The notes beneath the pieces were generated by a model. The model worked only from the letters and a program-made list of their open reading frames with translations. It did not search any database and was not told the origin of the DNA. The translations under genes and the position numbers were made by a program. A stretch of DNA of 18,724 nucleotides, taken from NCBI GenBank assembly GCA_000431135.1, contig HF987829.1:1-18724 (forward strand). The letters run 5' to 3'. Below are positions 6,428 to 13,897 of the stretch, piece after piece. How positions within the stretch are numbered: position 1 is the stretch's first letter; every line of letters begins with the position of its first letter. Origin of the DNA: Clostridium sp. CAG:590 (GTDB lineage Bacteria > Bacillota > Clostridia > Lachnospirales > Lachnospiraceae).

Positions 6428-7849
6428 ATGAGCACAGATTACAACGAAGAACAAACCAACAACGAACCGGTCAGCAACACAACCGCTGAAGAGCAACAGA
6501 ATGTTGCATACCCGGATATCAGCAAAGCGAATACAAAAACAATCGTTATCATTTCCCTGATCTGTATTGTATTGATCTTCTTTTTATCTGTATTCTTTCC
6601 GGATAAGAAAAAAGATAACACGAATACAACCTCTCCAAAAGCAACAACGGAGCAATCTGTCAAAAATCGTGAGTCAACAGAAGAGATTACAACTACAGAA
6701 GGTCTGCTCGATATGGGACTGCTGAACAATCTCGAGTCAAAAGCCTCCGCGGATACGGAGGCTTTTTCTTTTACCCCTCTGTCAAAAGCCGCTCCCGGAT
6801 TTTGTACGATCAACGGCAACACTTATTATCTGGTCAGATATTCCAACCATGTAACCGGCTGGATGAAGATTAACCGTGACCAATACTACTTTGACAAAAA
6901 TGGAATTATGGCAACTGGTTGGAAGACCATTGCAGGAAAGGAATATTATTTTCATTCCGACGGAAGTCTCGCTGCGAATGAATGGATTGATGAGCGTTAC
7001 ATCGGCGAAGATGGATATGTCCTCACCAGCACTTTAACTCCGGATAATATTTATGTGGATAGCAACGGTTATGCAAATGATTCTCTCGGCACGACCGGAG
7101 GCAAAGAAGGTCTTGCTCCGTTGCGTTCCACCTTACAAAATATGCTTTCCGGCTATTCCGGAACCTGGTCTGTTTATGTAAAGGATCTAAATGCAAACGA
7201 ATACCTTTCTATCAACAACATTCAGTATTTTTCAGCAAGTCTGATCAAACTATACTGTGCCGCCGCTGCATATGATCTCATGGACAAAGGCGAATTGGAA
7301 GAAACCTCTTCCATCGATTCTTTAATGACACAAATGCTGTCCATCAGCGACAATGACGCATTTAACCTGATGGTTATGCGATGTGCACCAGATAACAGTC
7401 ACATCACAGGACGCGGCATTATCCAGGATTACATTGACCGGGAAGGCTACACGGACACAACCATCACTTCCATTCTGGTTCCTACAAAGTACAAAGCACC
7501 ATCGTCTGCCGGACGGAATCTGACCACTGTCAACGACTGCGGTCTGTTGATGGAAAAGATCTACAAAGGAAAATGTGTAAACCCCGAATATTCCGAAAAG
7601 TTTCTGGAATTATTACTGAACCAGACACATATAAACAAAATTCCGGCAGGTCTTCCTGCCGGAACAAAATGTGCTAACAAAACCGGAGACACGGATGAAT
7701 TCCAACACGATGCAGCCATTGTCTATTCTCCCGCAACCGATTATATCATCTGCGTAATGAGTACAAACTGCGGTGCCGCCATCCCCAACATTCAAAAGAT
7801 CTCAAGCACAGTTTACAATTACTTTAACCATGAAACATCTAGCGAATAA
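6428..7849 (+). CDS. Membrane-anchored serine hydrolase (class A beta-lactamase-like fold) with cell-wall-binding repeats
   Basis: The 473-residue protein has a polar cytoplasmic start and one membrane helix at 38-57, followed by a Thr-rich linker. Residues 128-200 hold GW-type repeats like choline/cell-wall-binding modules (GWMKINRDQYYFDKNG, GWKTIAGKEYYFHSDGS). The hydrolase domain spans about 230-470: Ser271-Leu-Ile-Lys274 (SxxK), Ser307-Asp-Asn309 (SDN) and Lys418-Thr-Gly420 (KTG). I find no ExxLN omega-loop motif, so the deacylating Glu of true beta-lactamases may be absent. A D,D-peptidase-like or other cell-wall role is more likely than antibiotic resistance. The start is supported by AGAGGA 8 nt upstream. 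Its last 11 bp overlap the convergent uppP gene, and two strong hairpins lie in its coding sequence. Confidence 0.88.
   Translation: MSTDYNEEQTNNEPVSNTTAEEQQNVAYPDISKANTKTIVIISLICIVLIFFLSVFFPDKKKDNTNTTSPKATTEQSVKNRESTEEITTTEGLLDMGLLNNLESKASADTEAFSFTPLSKAAPGFCTINGNTYYLVRYSNHVTGWMKINRDQYYFDKNGIMATGWKTIAGKEYYFHSDGSLAANEWIDERYIGEDGYVLTSTLTPDNIYVDSNGYANDSLGTTGGKEGLAPLRSTLQNMLSGYSGTWSVYVKDLNANEYLSINNIQYFSASLIKLYCAAAAYDLMDKGELEETSSIDSLMTQMLSISDNDAFNLMVMRCAPDNSHITGRGIIQDYIDREGYTDTTITSILVPTKYKAPSSAGRNLTTVNDCGLLMEKIYKGKCVNPEYSEKFLELLLNQTHINKIPAGLPAGTKCANKTGDTDEFQHDAAIVYSPATDYIICVMSTNCGAAIPNIQKISSTVYNYFNHETSSE
6739..6772 (+). terminator. Intrinsic-terminator structure inside the serine hydrolase coding sequence
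   Basis: A perfect 11-bp stem AAAAGCCTCCG/CGGAGGCTTTT (6739-6749 and 6756-6766) with a 6-nt loop is followed by TCTTTT. It lies about 310 nt into the gene, where codons 104-115 encode the linker between the anchor and the wall-binding repeats. It has every sign of a Rho-independent terminator on the coding strand. The minus strand has a shorter TTTT tail. Confidence 0.7.
7631..7664 (-). terminator. Antisense terminator within the serine hydrolase gene, probably serving uppP
   Basis: A perfect 10-bp inverted repeat TTCCGGCAGG/CCTGCCGGAA (7641-7650 and 7655-7664) with a 4-nt loop is followed on the minus strand by TTTTGTTTAT. It lies 175 bp beyond the uppP stop codon, in the direction of uppP transcription. 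No other terminator is visible between the two. On the plus strand it encodes residues 405-412 and has no T-run. Confidence 0.7.
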
Positions 7850-8735
7850 CATAAAAGTACAAAAGGACAAGCAAACCGAGAACGATACGATACCATCCAA
7901 ATACTTTGAAGTCATGCTTTTTAATGTAGCTCATCAGGAATTTGATTGCCAGAATGGATACTCCAAATGCGACCAGCATTCCAACGATCAATACAGCTAA
8001 CTCTGTACCGGTAAATGCCAATCCAAACTTCAATAATTTGATCAGACTGGCTCCAAACATAACCGGAATCGCAAGGAAAAATGTAAACTCCGCTGCCAGC
8101 TCTCTCGAAGCTCCGATCAATATACCGCCAATGATCGTAGAACCGGAACGGGATGTTCCCGGAATCAATGACAATACCTGAAATACACCGATCAAAAATG
8201 CATTTTTAAAACTTAATTCGGACAGTGTATTCATTCTCGGAGTTCGTGTCTTATTGTAATTCTCGATCACAATAAAGATCACACCATAAGCGATCAGAGC
8301 AAGCGATACAACCGTTGCATTGTGAAAATGTGCTTCCATCCAGTCATCAAACGGAATCCCGATGACCATCGCCGGAATACACGCAAACACAATCTTTACC
8401 CACAACACGATCTTATCCATATAGCAATAATTATTACAAAATGTCTGAAAACCTTTCATAACACCGTGATCCGCCTGATTTGCAAACCAGCTTCTCCTCG
8501 GTGCATTCTTCTTTGTGTGAAATGGCCATAACTTATCCCAGTACAACACAACGACCGCAAGTATGGCACCTAACTGGATCACAACATTAAACATCTTCAT
8601 AAACGATTCACTCTGATTCAGTTTCACAAATTCATCCACTAATATCAAATGTCCGGTACTACTGATTGGAAGCCATTCTGTAATTCCTTCCACGATCCCC
8701 AATAAAACTACCTTTAACCACTCTACAAAATTCAT
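7839..8735 (-). CDS. uppP: Undecaprenyl-diphosphate phosphatase (BacA family)
   Basis: This 298-residue integral membrane enzyme dephosphorylates undecaprenyl diphosphate to recycle the lipid carrier of cell-wall synthesis, and overproduction gives bacitracin tolerance. Both family signatures are present: GIVEGITEWLPISSTGH (13-29) with Glu16, Glu20 and His29, and PGTSRSGST (192-200) with Arg196. About eight helices are visible. A basic loop at about 73-108 is longer than in the 273-residue E. coli protein. The ATG at 8735 has GAGG 9 nt upstream. The stop codon lies inside the convergent serine hydrolase gene. It follows the D-hydroxyacid dehydrogenase gene after 85 bp, with a possible promoter of its own. 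Confidence 0.96.
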   Translation of the reverse strand: MNFVEWLKVVLLGIVEGITEWLPISSTGHLILVDEFVKLNQSESFMKMFNVVIQLGAILAVVVLYWDKLWPFHTKKNAPRRSWFANQADHGVMKGFQTFCNNYCYMDKIVLWVKIVFACIPAMVIGIPFDDWMEAHFHNATVVSLALIAYGVIFIVIENYNKTRTPRMNTLSELSFKNAFLIGVFQVLSLIPGTSRSGSTIIGGILIGASRELAAEFTFFLAIPVMFGASLIKLLKFGLAFTGTELAVLIVGMLVAFGVSILAIKFLMSYIKKHDFKVFGWYRIVLGLLVLLYFYVIR

Positions 8736-8786
8736 GTCTGTTACCTCATCTCCATATCTTTTCTAAATTATGTACAAAAACAATTT

Positions 8787-8815
8787 ATTATCCCATATTT
8801 CCGGACAATCCGCAA
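8787..8815 (-). promoter_or_regulatory. Possible promoter for uppP
   Basis: On the minus strand, TTGCGG (8815-8810), a 17-bp spacer and GATAAT (8792-8787) lie in the 85-bp gap above uppP. The -35 box is weak. Read-through from the NUDIX/dehydrogenase operon is the alternative, as no terminator is visible here. Confidence 0.35.
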
Positions 8816-8820
8816 CCTGT

Positions 8821-9801
8821 CTACAAATTCTGCCCTGCAAGTACGTTACCATCTCCCGTTACAATATGTGCAATCGAATGTTCCACCATATCAGAGACTG
8901 CATTTTCCGTATAGAATGCCATATGTGGCAGCATCAATACGTTCGGAAGATCCTTTAAAACAGACATCTCTCTATGTCCGATCACCTGATATTTATAATC
9001 TCCATAAAAGATTCCCAGTTCATTTTCAATGACATCCAATGCCGCCGCACCCACTTTACCGCTTTCTAATGCATCAATAAATGCAGGCGTATCAATAATA
9101 CTTCCTCTCGCTGTATTGATGATCACAACACCGTCTTTCATTGTCTTCAAGGTATCTGCATTAACCATGTGATAACTGCTCTTTGTGGCAGGTGTATGAA
9201 ATGTGATCACATCACTTTTTGCAAACAGTTCCTCTAAAGAACAATAGGTTCCATATAACTTCGCCTCATTATTCTCATACGGATCATATGCCAATATCTC
9301 ACAGCCAAATCCGGACAGGTTCCGCATTACATGTGTTCCGATCTTGCCGGTTCCGACTACACCAACTGTCAGACTTCCAATCTCCCGTCCAATATTACCG
9401 ATCAGCGAATAATCCATTCCCTCTGCACGTTTGATAATGGATTTCATTCTACGAAGTGCCATCAGGATCAACATTACCGTATAATCTGCTACGCTTCCGG
9501 TCGAATACGTTACATTGCTGACTGCCATTCCGTATTTCTTCGCAGCTTCAAGATCCACATGATCGTAACCGATCGTCCGTGTAGAAATATGGCGCACTCC
9601 GGCTTCCTTCCATGCCTTTATAATATCCTCTGTGATTGGGGTTGTGATCACACTGACTCCTTCGCATCCATCGGCAAGCGCTGCATTTTCTACTGTTGGT
9701 GCCTCACGGATCGGAATGATCTCCACCTGATATTCCTTCGCAAATTTTTCAAAGAACTGCGCCTCATCAAAATCTCTGTAATTATATGCTGCTATCTTCA
9801 T
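8821..9801 (-). CDS. D-2-hydroxyacid dehydrogenase, D-lactate dehydrogenase-like
   Basis: The 326-residue NAD-dependent enzyme of the D-isomer-specific family probably interconverts pyruvate and D-lactate. The Rossmann motif is VGTGKIG (149-155), with Asp173 about 18 residues later favouring NAD over NADP. The catalytic set is Arg232 (NTARG), Glu261 (IENELGIFY) and His293 (LPHMAFYT). The GIFY and HxAFYT forms are those of the D-LDH/VanH branch, as opposed to the phosphoglycerate or formate dehydrogenase branches. GAAGG lies 9 nt before the ATG. It follows the NUDIX gene by 30 bp, so the two are probably one operon. Exact 2-oxoacid preference cannot be read from sequence. Confidence 0.9.
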   Translation of the reverse strand: MKIAAYNYRDFDEAQFFEKFAKEYQVEIIPIREAPTVENAALADGCEGVSVITTPITEDIIKAWKEAGVRHISTRTIGYDHVDLEAAKKYGMAVSNVTYSTGSVADYTVMLILMALRRMKSIIKRAEGMDYSLIGNIGREIGSLTVGVVGTGKIGTHVMRNLSGFGCEILAYDPYENNEAKLYGTYCSLEELFAKSDVITFHTPATKSSYHMVNADTLKTMKDGVVIINTARGSIIDTPAFIDALESGKVGAAALDVIENELGIFYGDYKYQVIGHREMSVLKDLPNVLMLPHMAFYTENAVSDMVEHSIAHIVTGDGNVLAGQNL

Positions 9802-9831
9802 GTTTCTGCCTTCTTTCTTAGAATCCGTCCT

Positions 9832-10368
9832 CTATTTACGATTATACTTTGCATCATAGGTTAATAGTCCTGCAATAGTCTTCGAATCTGTCATTTTACC
9901 TTCGTAGATCATTTTCTTGAGATCTTCCATATCCCATCTCTCCACATTGATCTCCTCATCCGGGTCTAAATGCTGCTCCGTCTTTGTAAGATCGGTTGCC
10001 AGATAAAGATCTATCTTTTCATTACAGAACGCAACTGTTGTATTCACCGTAAGAAGATATTCCATCTTGCCGGCACGGTATCCGGTCTCCTCCTCTAATT
10101 CCCTCTTTGCACATTCTAAGGTCGGTTCCTCCGGATCATCTAACTTGCCGGCCGGAAGCTCTAATGTAAAACGATCTAATGCATTCCGGTACTGCCGTAC
10201 CATCAATAATTTGCCATCCGTATCCACTGCCACTACGGCAGCCGCACCATCATGATGAATGTAATCCCACTCGGCAATATTGCCATTCACTTCTACCGTA
10301 TCTTTATATAGATTAATCACTGTACCTTTTGCGCGCAACTCTCTTTTCAAACGTTTCACCGGTTCCAT
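9832..10368 (-). CDS. NUDIX hydrolase, ADP-ribose pyrophosphatase-like
   Basis: The 178-residue protein has the layout of ADP-ribose pyrophosphatases (NudF type), which split ADP-ribose into AMP and ribose 5-phosphate. Its segments are EWDYIHHDGAAAVVAV, then VRQYR (57-61), then LELPAGKLD, then the Nudix box at 74-97. The box ends in a perfect RELEEETGY (89-97), but it is one residue longer than GX5EX7REUXEEXGU between the first Gly and RE. The metal-binding Glu residues are intact, so activity is still expected. AGGAGG stands 7 nt before the ATG. It is first in a probable operon with the D-hydroxyacid dehydrogenase; the link between them is unclear. Confidence 0.92.
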   Translation of the reverse strand: MEPVKRLKRELRAKGTVINLYKDTVEVNGNIAEWDYIHHDGAAAVVAVDTDGKLLMVRQYRNALDRFTLELPAGKLDDPEEPTLECAKRELEEETGYRAGKMEYLLTVNTTVAFCNEKIDLYLATDLTKTEQHLDPDEEINVERWDMEDLKKMIYEGKMTDSKTIAGLLTYDAKYNRK

Positions 10369-10408
10369 AATTATCCTCCTGTCTGATTGCCATTTTACTA
10401 GAAAACAT

Positions 10409-10436
10409 TTTATACCTTTTTATACTTCCTTGGCAA
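10409..10436 (-). promoter_or_regulatory. Predicted promoter of the NUDIX/dehydrogenase operon
   Basis: On the minus strand, TTGCCA (10436-10431) and TATAAA (10414-10409) are 16 bp apart, about 40 bp above the ATG. A second TTGCCA lies in opposite orientation at 10387-10392, so the pair forms a widely spaced inverted repeat around the -10 region. Confidence 0.55.
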
Positions 10437-10485
10437 CTCCTCTTTTTGTAAACAATTGCTAAATAAATTCTAAACAACCGACCAT

Positions 10486-10521
10486 AGAAGAAAAACGCAT
10501 GAGTTCTCACTTCTCATGCGT
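10486..10521 (-). terminator. Intrinsic terminator of metE
   Basis: On the minus strand, a perfect 9-bp stem ACGCATGAG/CTCATGCGT (10521-10513 with 10503-10495) with a 9-nt loop is followed by TTTTCTTCT. It starts 29 bp beyond the metE stop codon. Confidence 0.85.
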
Positions 10522-10549
10522 CTGTTTTCTTTACACACTAAACAATTCT

Positions 10550-12817
10550 TTATTCACACCGTACCTTCTTGGCTGCTTCTACCATATTGATCAGGCTCGC
10601 CTCTGTCTCCGGAATTCCTCTGGTTTTCAATCCACAATCCGGATTCACCCACAATTTCTCACGATCAATCTTTGTCAGCATGATCTGCAATGCCTTTATA
10701 ATCTCCTCCACGGAAGGCACACGCGGTGAATGAATATCATACACACCCGGTCCAACTTCCGTTTCAAAATGATTCTCCCGCAATGCATCTAAGATCTGCA
10801 GATCCGAACGGGACGCTTCAAAGGTAATCACATCTGCATCCATGTCATCAATCGCCGGAATAATATCCGTAAATTCGCTGTAACACATATGCGTATGTAT
10901 CTGTGTCTCCGGCTTCACACCACTGTGTGTCAGGCGGAATGCAGGAATTGCGAAATCAAGATATTCCGTATTCCAATCCGATCTGCGAAGCGGGAGTTTC
11001 TCCCGAAGTGCCGCCTCATCTATCTGTATCATACGAATACCATTTGCCTCAAGATCCAATACTTCATCCCGAATTGCCAATGCAATCTGTGAAATGGATT
11101 CACGGATTGAGATATCCTCTCTCGGGAATGACCAGTTGAGAATCGTAACCGGTCCGGTCAACATTCCTTTTACAATGTGATCGGTCTGTGCCTGTGCATA
11201 GGTCGACCATTCTACCGTCATTGGTTTCTCGCGATACACATCACCCCAAATGATCGGTGGTTTTACACATCTTGTTCCATAAGATTGTACCCAGGCTTTT
11301 TCTGTAAATAAAAATCCACCTAATGCCTCACCAAAATATTCCACCATGTCATTTCGTTCATACTCTCCATGTACTAAAACATCTAATCCGATCTCTTCCT
11401 GTTTCTTAATACATTCTGCAATCTTTTTCTTATTGAATGCAACATATTCTTCCTGTGTAATCTCTCCCTTACGATATGCCGACCGGTTTGCCTTTACATC
11501 CTTTGTCTGCGGAAATGATCCAATCGTAGTCGTCGGCAATTCCGGCAGTCCAAACTCCTTCTTTTGTAACTTCTGGCGTTCTTTTCGTTCCGGCAGTCTT
11601 ACATAGTCTTTCTCCGTAACCTTTGCAAGTCTTGATTTTACTGCTTCGTTATTACAGTTCCGATCCTGTTCAAATAATACATAATTCTTCTGATATTCAA
11701 CCTCTTTTGTGTAGTCCTTGCAGTCCGCTAACTTGCCTAAATCTTTTAATTCCGTCAATTTCTCTTCCGCAAATGCAAAGTGTTCCAGATATTCCTTGAC
11801 AAGTTTACTCTCATGCTGCAATGTATACGGAACATGCAGCAAAGAACAGGAAGTAGATAACACTACGTTAATATCCTTTTCACGCAGATTGCGGATCACC
11901 TTCAAAGTACGGTCGTAATGATTCTTCCATATATTCTTTCCATTTACTAATCCGGCAAACAATATCTTGTCCGTAGGATATCCATACTCCTCCACTAACG
12001 CCGCTGTCTTCTTTCCCTCTAAAAAATCCAGACCAATTCCCGCAAATGGCATTGTAATCAGATCTTTATAAATATCTCTCACATCACCAAAGTACGTTTG
12101 AAGTAATATCTTACAGGAATCCGATACCGATAATAACGCATCATATATTTTATGAAATAATGCAATATCTTCCTTCGACATATCCTGAACCAATGCAGGT
12201 TCCTCGATCTGCAACCAAAGTGCACCCTGTGTTTCACATTTTTCAATGATCTGCTTGTATACATTTACAAATGCATCTGTAAAATCCGCTGCCTTTTTGC
12301 TTCCGGTATATCTGCAAAGCTTCAACATTGTATATGGTCCGACCACAATTGGTTTTGTCTCGATTCCCAATGCCTTCGCCTCTTTATATTCTGCAAACAG
12401 TTTATCTCCCGACAATTCCATTATCATATCATCTTCCACTTCCGGAACAATATAATGATAATTCGTATTAAACCACTTCTTCATTGCCAATGCCTTTACG
12501 TCCCCAGATTCCCCCTGGTATCCTCTTGCCATGGCAAAATAAGTATCCAATGTGGAAAGTTTCAGTTTCCGGTATCTTTCCGGTACAATCCCTAATAACA
12601 CTGCGGTATCTAATGTAATATCGTAAAATGAGAAATCATTACTGGAAATATAATCAATCCCTGCCTGTTTCTGTACTTCCCAATGTCTTTTACGCAATTC
12701 CCTTGCAGTTTGTAAAAGCTCCTCCCGTGTAACCTCTTTTCTAAAATACCGCTCGCTTGCAAATTTCAATTCCCTTAATGTTCCCACTCTGGGGAAACCG
12801 ATCACTGCTGTTTTCAT
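10550..12817 (-). CDS. metE: Cobalamin-independent methionine synthase
   Basis: This 755-residue cytoplasmic zinc enzyme transfers the methyl group of 5-methyltetrahydropteroyl-triglutamate to homocysteine, giving methionine. Length and both barrels match the E. coli enzyme (753 residues). The N-terminal half has FPRVGTLRELK; the C-terminal half has TTTIGSFPQTKDVK and the zinc ligands His643 and Cys645 (HMC), Glu667 (ITFEASRS) and Cys728 (NPDCGLKTR). Two ATGs stand in tandem. The second (12817) is chosen because AAGGAGG is 5 nt before it and too close to the first (12820). It follows a LysR gene in the same direction but is separated by a terminator. Its leader is only about 30-70 nt, with no room for a cobalamin or SAM riboswitch. 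Confidence 0.97.
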   Translation of the reverse strand: MKTAVIGFPRVGTLRELKFASERYFRKEVTREELLQTARELRKRHWEVQKQAGIDYISSNDFSFYDITLDTAVLLGIVPERYRKLKLSTLDTYFAMARGYQGESGDVKALAMKKWFNTNYHYIVPEVEDDMIMELSGDKLFAEYKEAKALGIETKPIVVGPYTMLKLCRYTGSKKAADFTDAFVNVYKQIIEKCETQGALWLQIEEPALVQDMSKEDIALFHKIYDALLSVSDSCKILLQTYFGDVRDIYKDLITMPFAGIGLDFLEGKKTAALVEEYGYPTDKILFAGLVNGKNIWKNHYDRTLKVIRNLREKDINVVLSTSCSLLHVPYTLQHESKLVKEYLEHFAFAEEKLTELKDLGKLADCKDYTKEVEYQKNYVLFEQDRNCNNEAVKSRLAKVTEKDYVRLPERKERQKLQKKEFGLPELPTTTIGSFPQTKDVKANRSAYRKGEITQEEYVAFNKKKIAECIKKQEEIGLDVLVHGEYERNDMVEYFGEALGGFLFTEKAWVQSYGTRCVKPPIIWGDVYREKPMTVEWSTYAQAQTDHIVKGMLTGPVTILNWSFPREDISIRESISQIALAIRDEVLDLEANGIRMIQIDEAALREKLPLRRSDWNTEYLDFAIPAFRLTHSGVKPETQIHTHMCYSEFTDIIPAIDDMDADVITFEASRSDLQILDALRENHFETEVGPGVYDIHSPRVPSVEEIIKALQIMLTKIDREKLWVNPDCGLKTRGIPETEASLINMVEAAKKVRCE

Positions 12818-12852
12818 CATATCCTCCTTCGACGTTATTCATTATAGATACC

Positions 12853-12881
12853 ATTATAGGAGAAAATATGCATATTGAATA
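12853..12881 (-). promoter_or_regulatory. Predicted metE promoter with 12-bp palindrome in the spacer
   Basis: On the minus strand, a perfect TATAAT (12858-12853) lies about 35 bp above metE, but the -35 position is poor (TATTCA at 12881-12876). The perfect palindrome AATATGCATATT (12865-12876) fills much of the spacer and reaches the -35 box. A weak -35 plus a dyad fits an activator-dependent promoter, for example one under the adjacent LysR protein. Confidence 0.5.
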
Positions 12882-12885
12882 ATAC

Positions 12886-12928
12886 ATAAAAAACAGCTTA
12901 TCCATAGTTTCAAACTATAGATAAACTG
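12886..12928 (-). terminator. Intrinsic terminator after the LysR gene
   Basis: A 17-bp imperfect stem (12912-12928 with 12894-12910) has two G-U pairs and a very tight centre. It is followed on the minus strand by TTTTTT (12893-12888). It begins 39 bp after the LysR stop and separates the ECF-LysR transcript from metE. Confidence 0.8.
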
Positions 12929-12967
12929 TCGCACCAGACTGTCTGTCAATCTTTCCATCTATTTATT

Positions 12968-13867
12968 CTACTTTAAATACTTCTTCAACGAATCCAGATA
13001 CGTCTGTCCTAACCGGCTCATCACACCTTTCCGGTGTACAATATAACCGATCCGCATATCACTCTCGTCTGCTAACGGAACCGCAATAATATCCTTGCCA
13101 TTTAACTTCTTATCAATTACGCCACTGCACACTGTATATCCATTTAACCCGATCAACAGATTAAATAAAGTTGCACGGTCTCTGACACGAATATTCTTCT
13201 TACGCTCCACTGCCGAAAAAATCTCTTCCGAAAAATAAAAGGAATTATGCTCACCCTGTTCAAAAGACAGATACGGATACTGTTCCAATTCCTCATTCGT
13301 GATAACATCCCTGCCTGCGAGCGGATGTTTCCGACTGATAAATACATGTGGTCTGGCAACAAACAATGAATGAAATTCCAGATCGTGCGATTTCAGGATT
13401 TTATGTATTACCGTCTCATTGAAATCATTTAAAAACAAAATGCCGACCTCACTCCGCATCCTTGCTACATCCTCTATGATCTCATACGTCTGCGTCTCCC
13501 GTAAGCTAAAATCATATTCGTCCTGTCCATACTGTTTGATCAGATCTACAAATGCATTAACCGCAAACGAATAATGCTGTGTCGATACACAGAACTGCTT
13601 CTTTCCGCCCTGTCCACTCTTATACTTGTCCTCTAAGATTGCCGCCTGTTCCAATACCTGCCTTGCATAACCGAGAAAATCCTCCCCTTCCTTAGAGATA
13701 TTGATTCCCTTGTTGGTCCGGCGAAAGATCACGATGTTCATTTCTTTTTCTAACTCATGAATGGCGTTCGTGAGACTTGGCTGCGAAATGTAGAGCCGAT
13801 TTGCCGCCTCTGTAATCGTTCCGGTTTCCGCCACTGTGATCGCATATTTCAGTTGCTGCAGTGTCAT
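12968..13867 (-). CDS. LysR-family transcriptional regulator
   Basis: The 299-residue protein has standard LysR architecture. A winged HTH occupies residues 1-60 (LKYAITVAETGTITEAANRL, then ISQPSLTNAIHELEKEMN, then FRRTNKGI), and an effector-binding domain runs from about 92 to 295. GGGGAG stands 9 nt before the ATG. It begins 30 bp after the ECF fusion gene with no visible promoter or terminator between them, so it is probably the last gene of the ECF operon; a terminator then separates it from metE. LysR proteins near metE commonly control methionine genes (MetR in enterobacteria, MtaR-like in streptococci). Control of metE, the transporter, or both is an inference from position. Confidence 0.93.
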   Translation of the reverse strand: MTLQQLKYAITVAETGTITEAANRLYISQPSLTNAIHELEKEMNIVIFRRTNKGINISKEGEDFLGYARQVLEQAAILEDKYKSGQGGKKQFCVSTQHYSFAVNAFVDLIKQYGQDEYDFSLRETQTYEIIEDVARMRSEVGILFLNDFNETVIHKILKSHDLEFHSLFVARPHVFISRKHPLAGRDVITNEELEQYPYLSFEQGEHNSFYFSEEIFSAVERKKNIRVRDRATLFNLLIGLNGYTVCSGVIDKKLNGKDIIAVPLADESDMRIGYIVHRKGVMSRLGQTYLDSLKKYLK

Positions 13868-13897
13868 ATTGTATTTCTCCCCTTTCCGTCAACCTTA

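Noticed and set aside
6428..7849. Beta-lactamase (antibiotic resistance)
   Set aside because: SxxK, SDN and KTG are present, but no omega-loop ExxLN was found and the protein has wall-binding repeats and a membrane anchor.
8821..9801. VanH-type vancomycin-resistance dehydrogenase
   Set aside because: The active-site motifs fit the D-LDH/VanH branch, but there is no VanA-type ligase, VanX or VanRS gene nearby. A metabolic D-lactate dehydrogenase is the simpler reading.
10313..10510. 65-residue minus-strand ORF upstream of the NUDIX gene
   Set aside because: It covers the metE terminator and the NUDIX promoter, overlaps the NUDIX start and has no ribosome site; it is not a gene.
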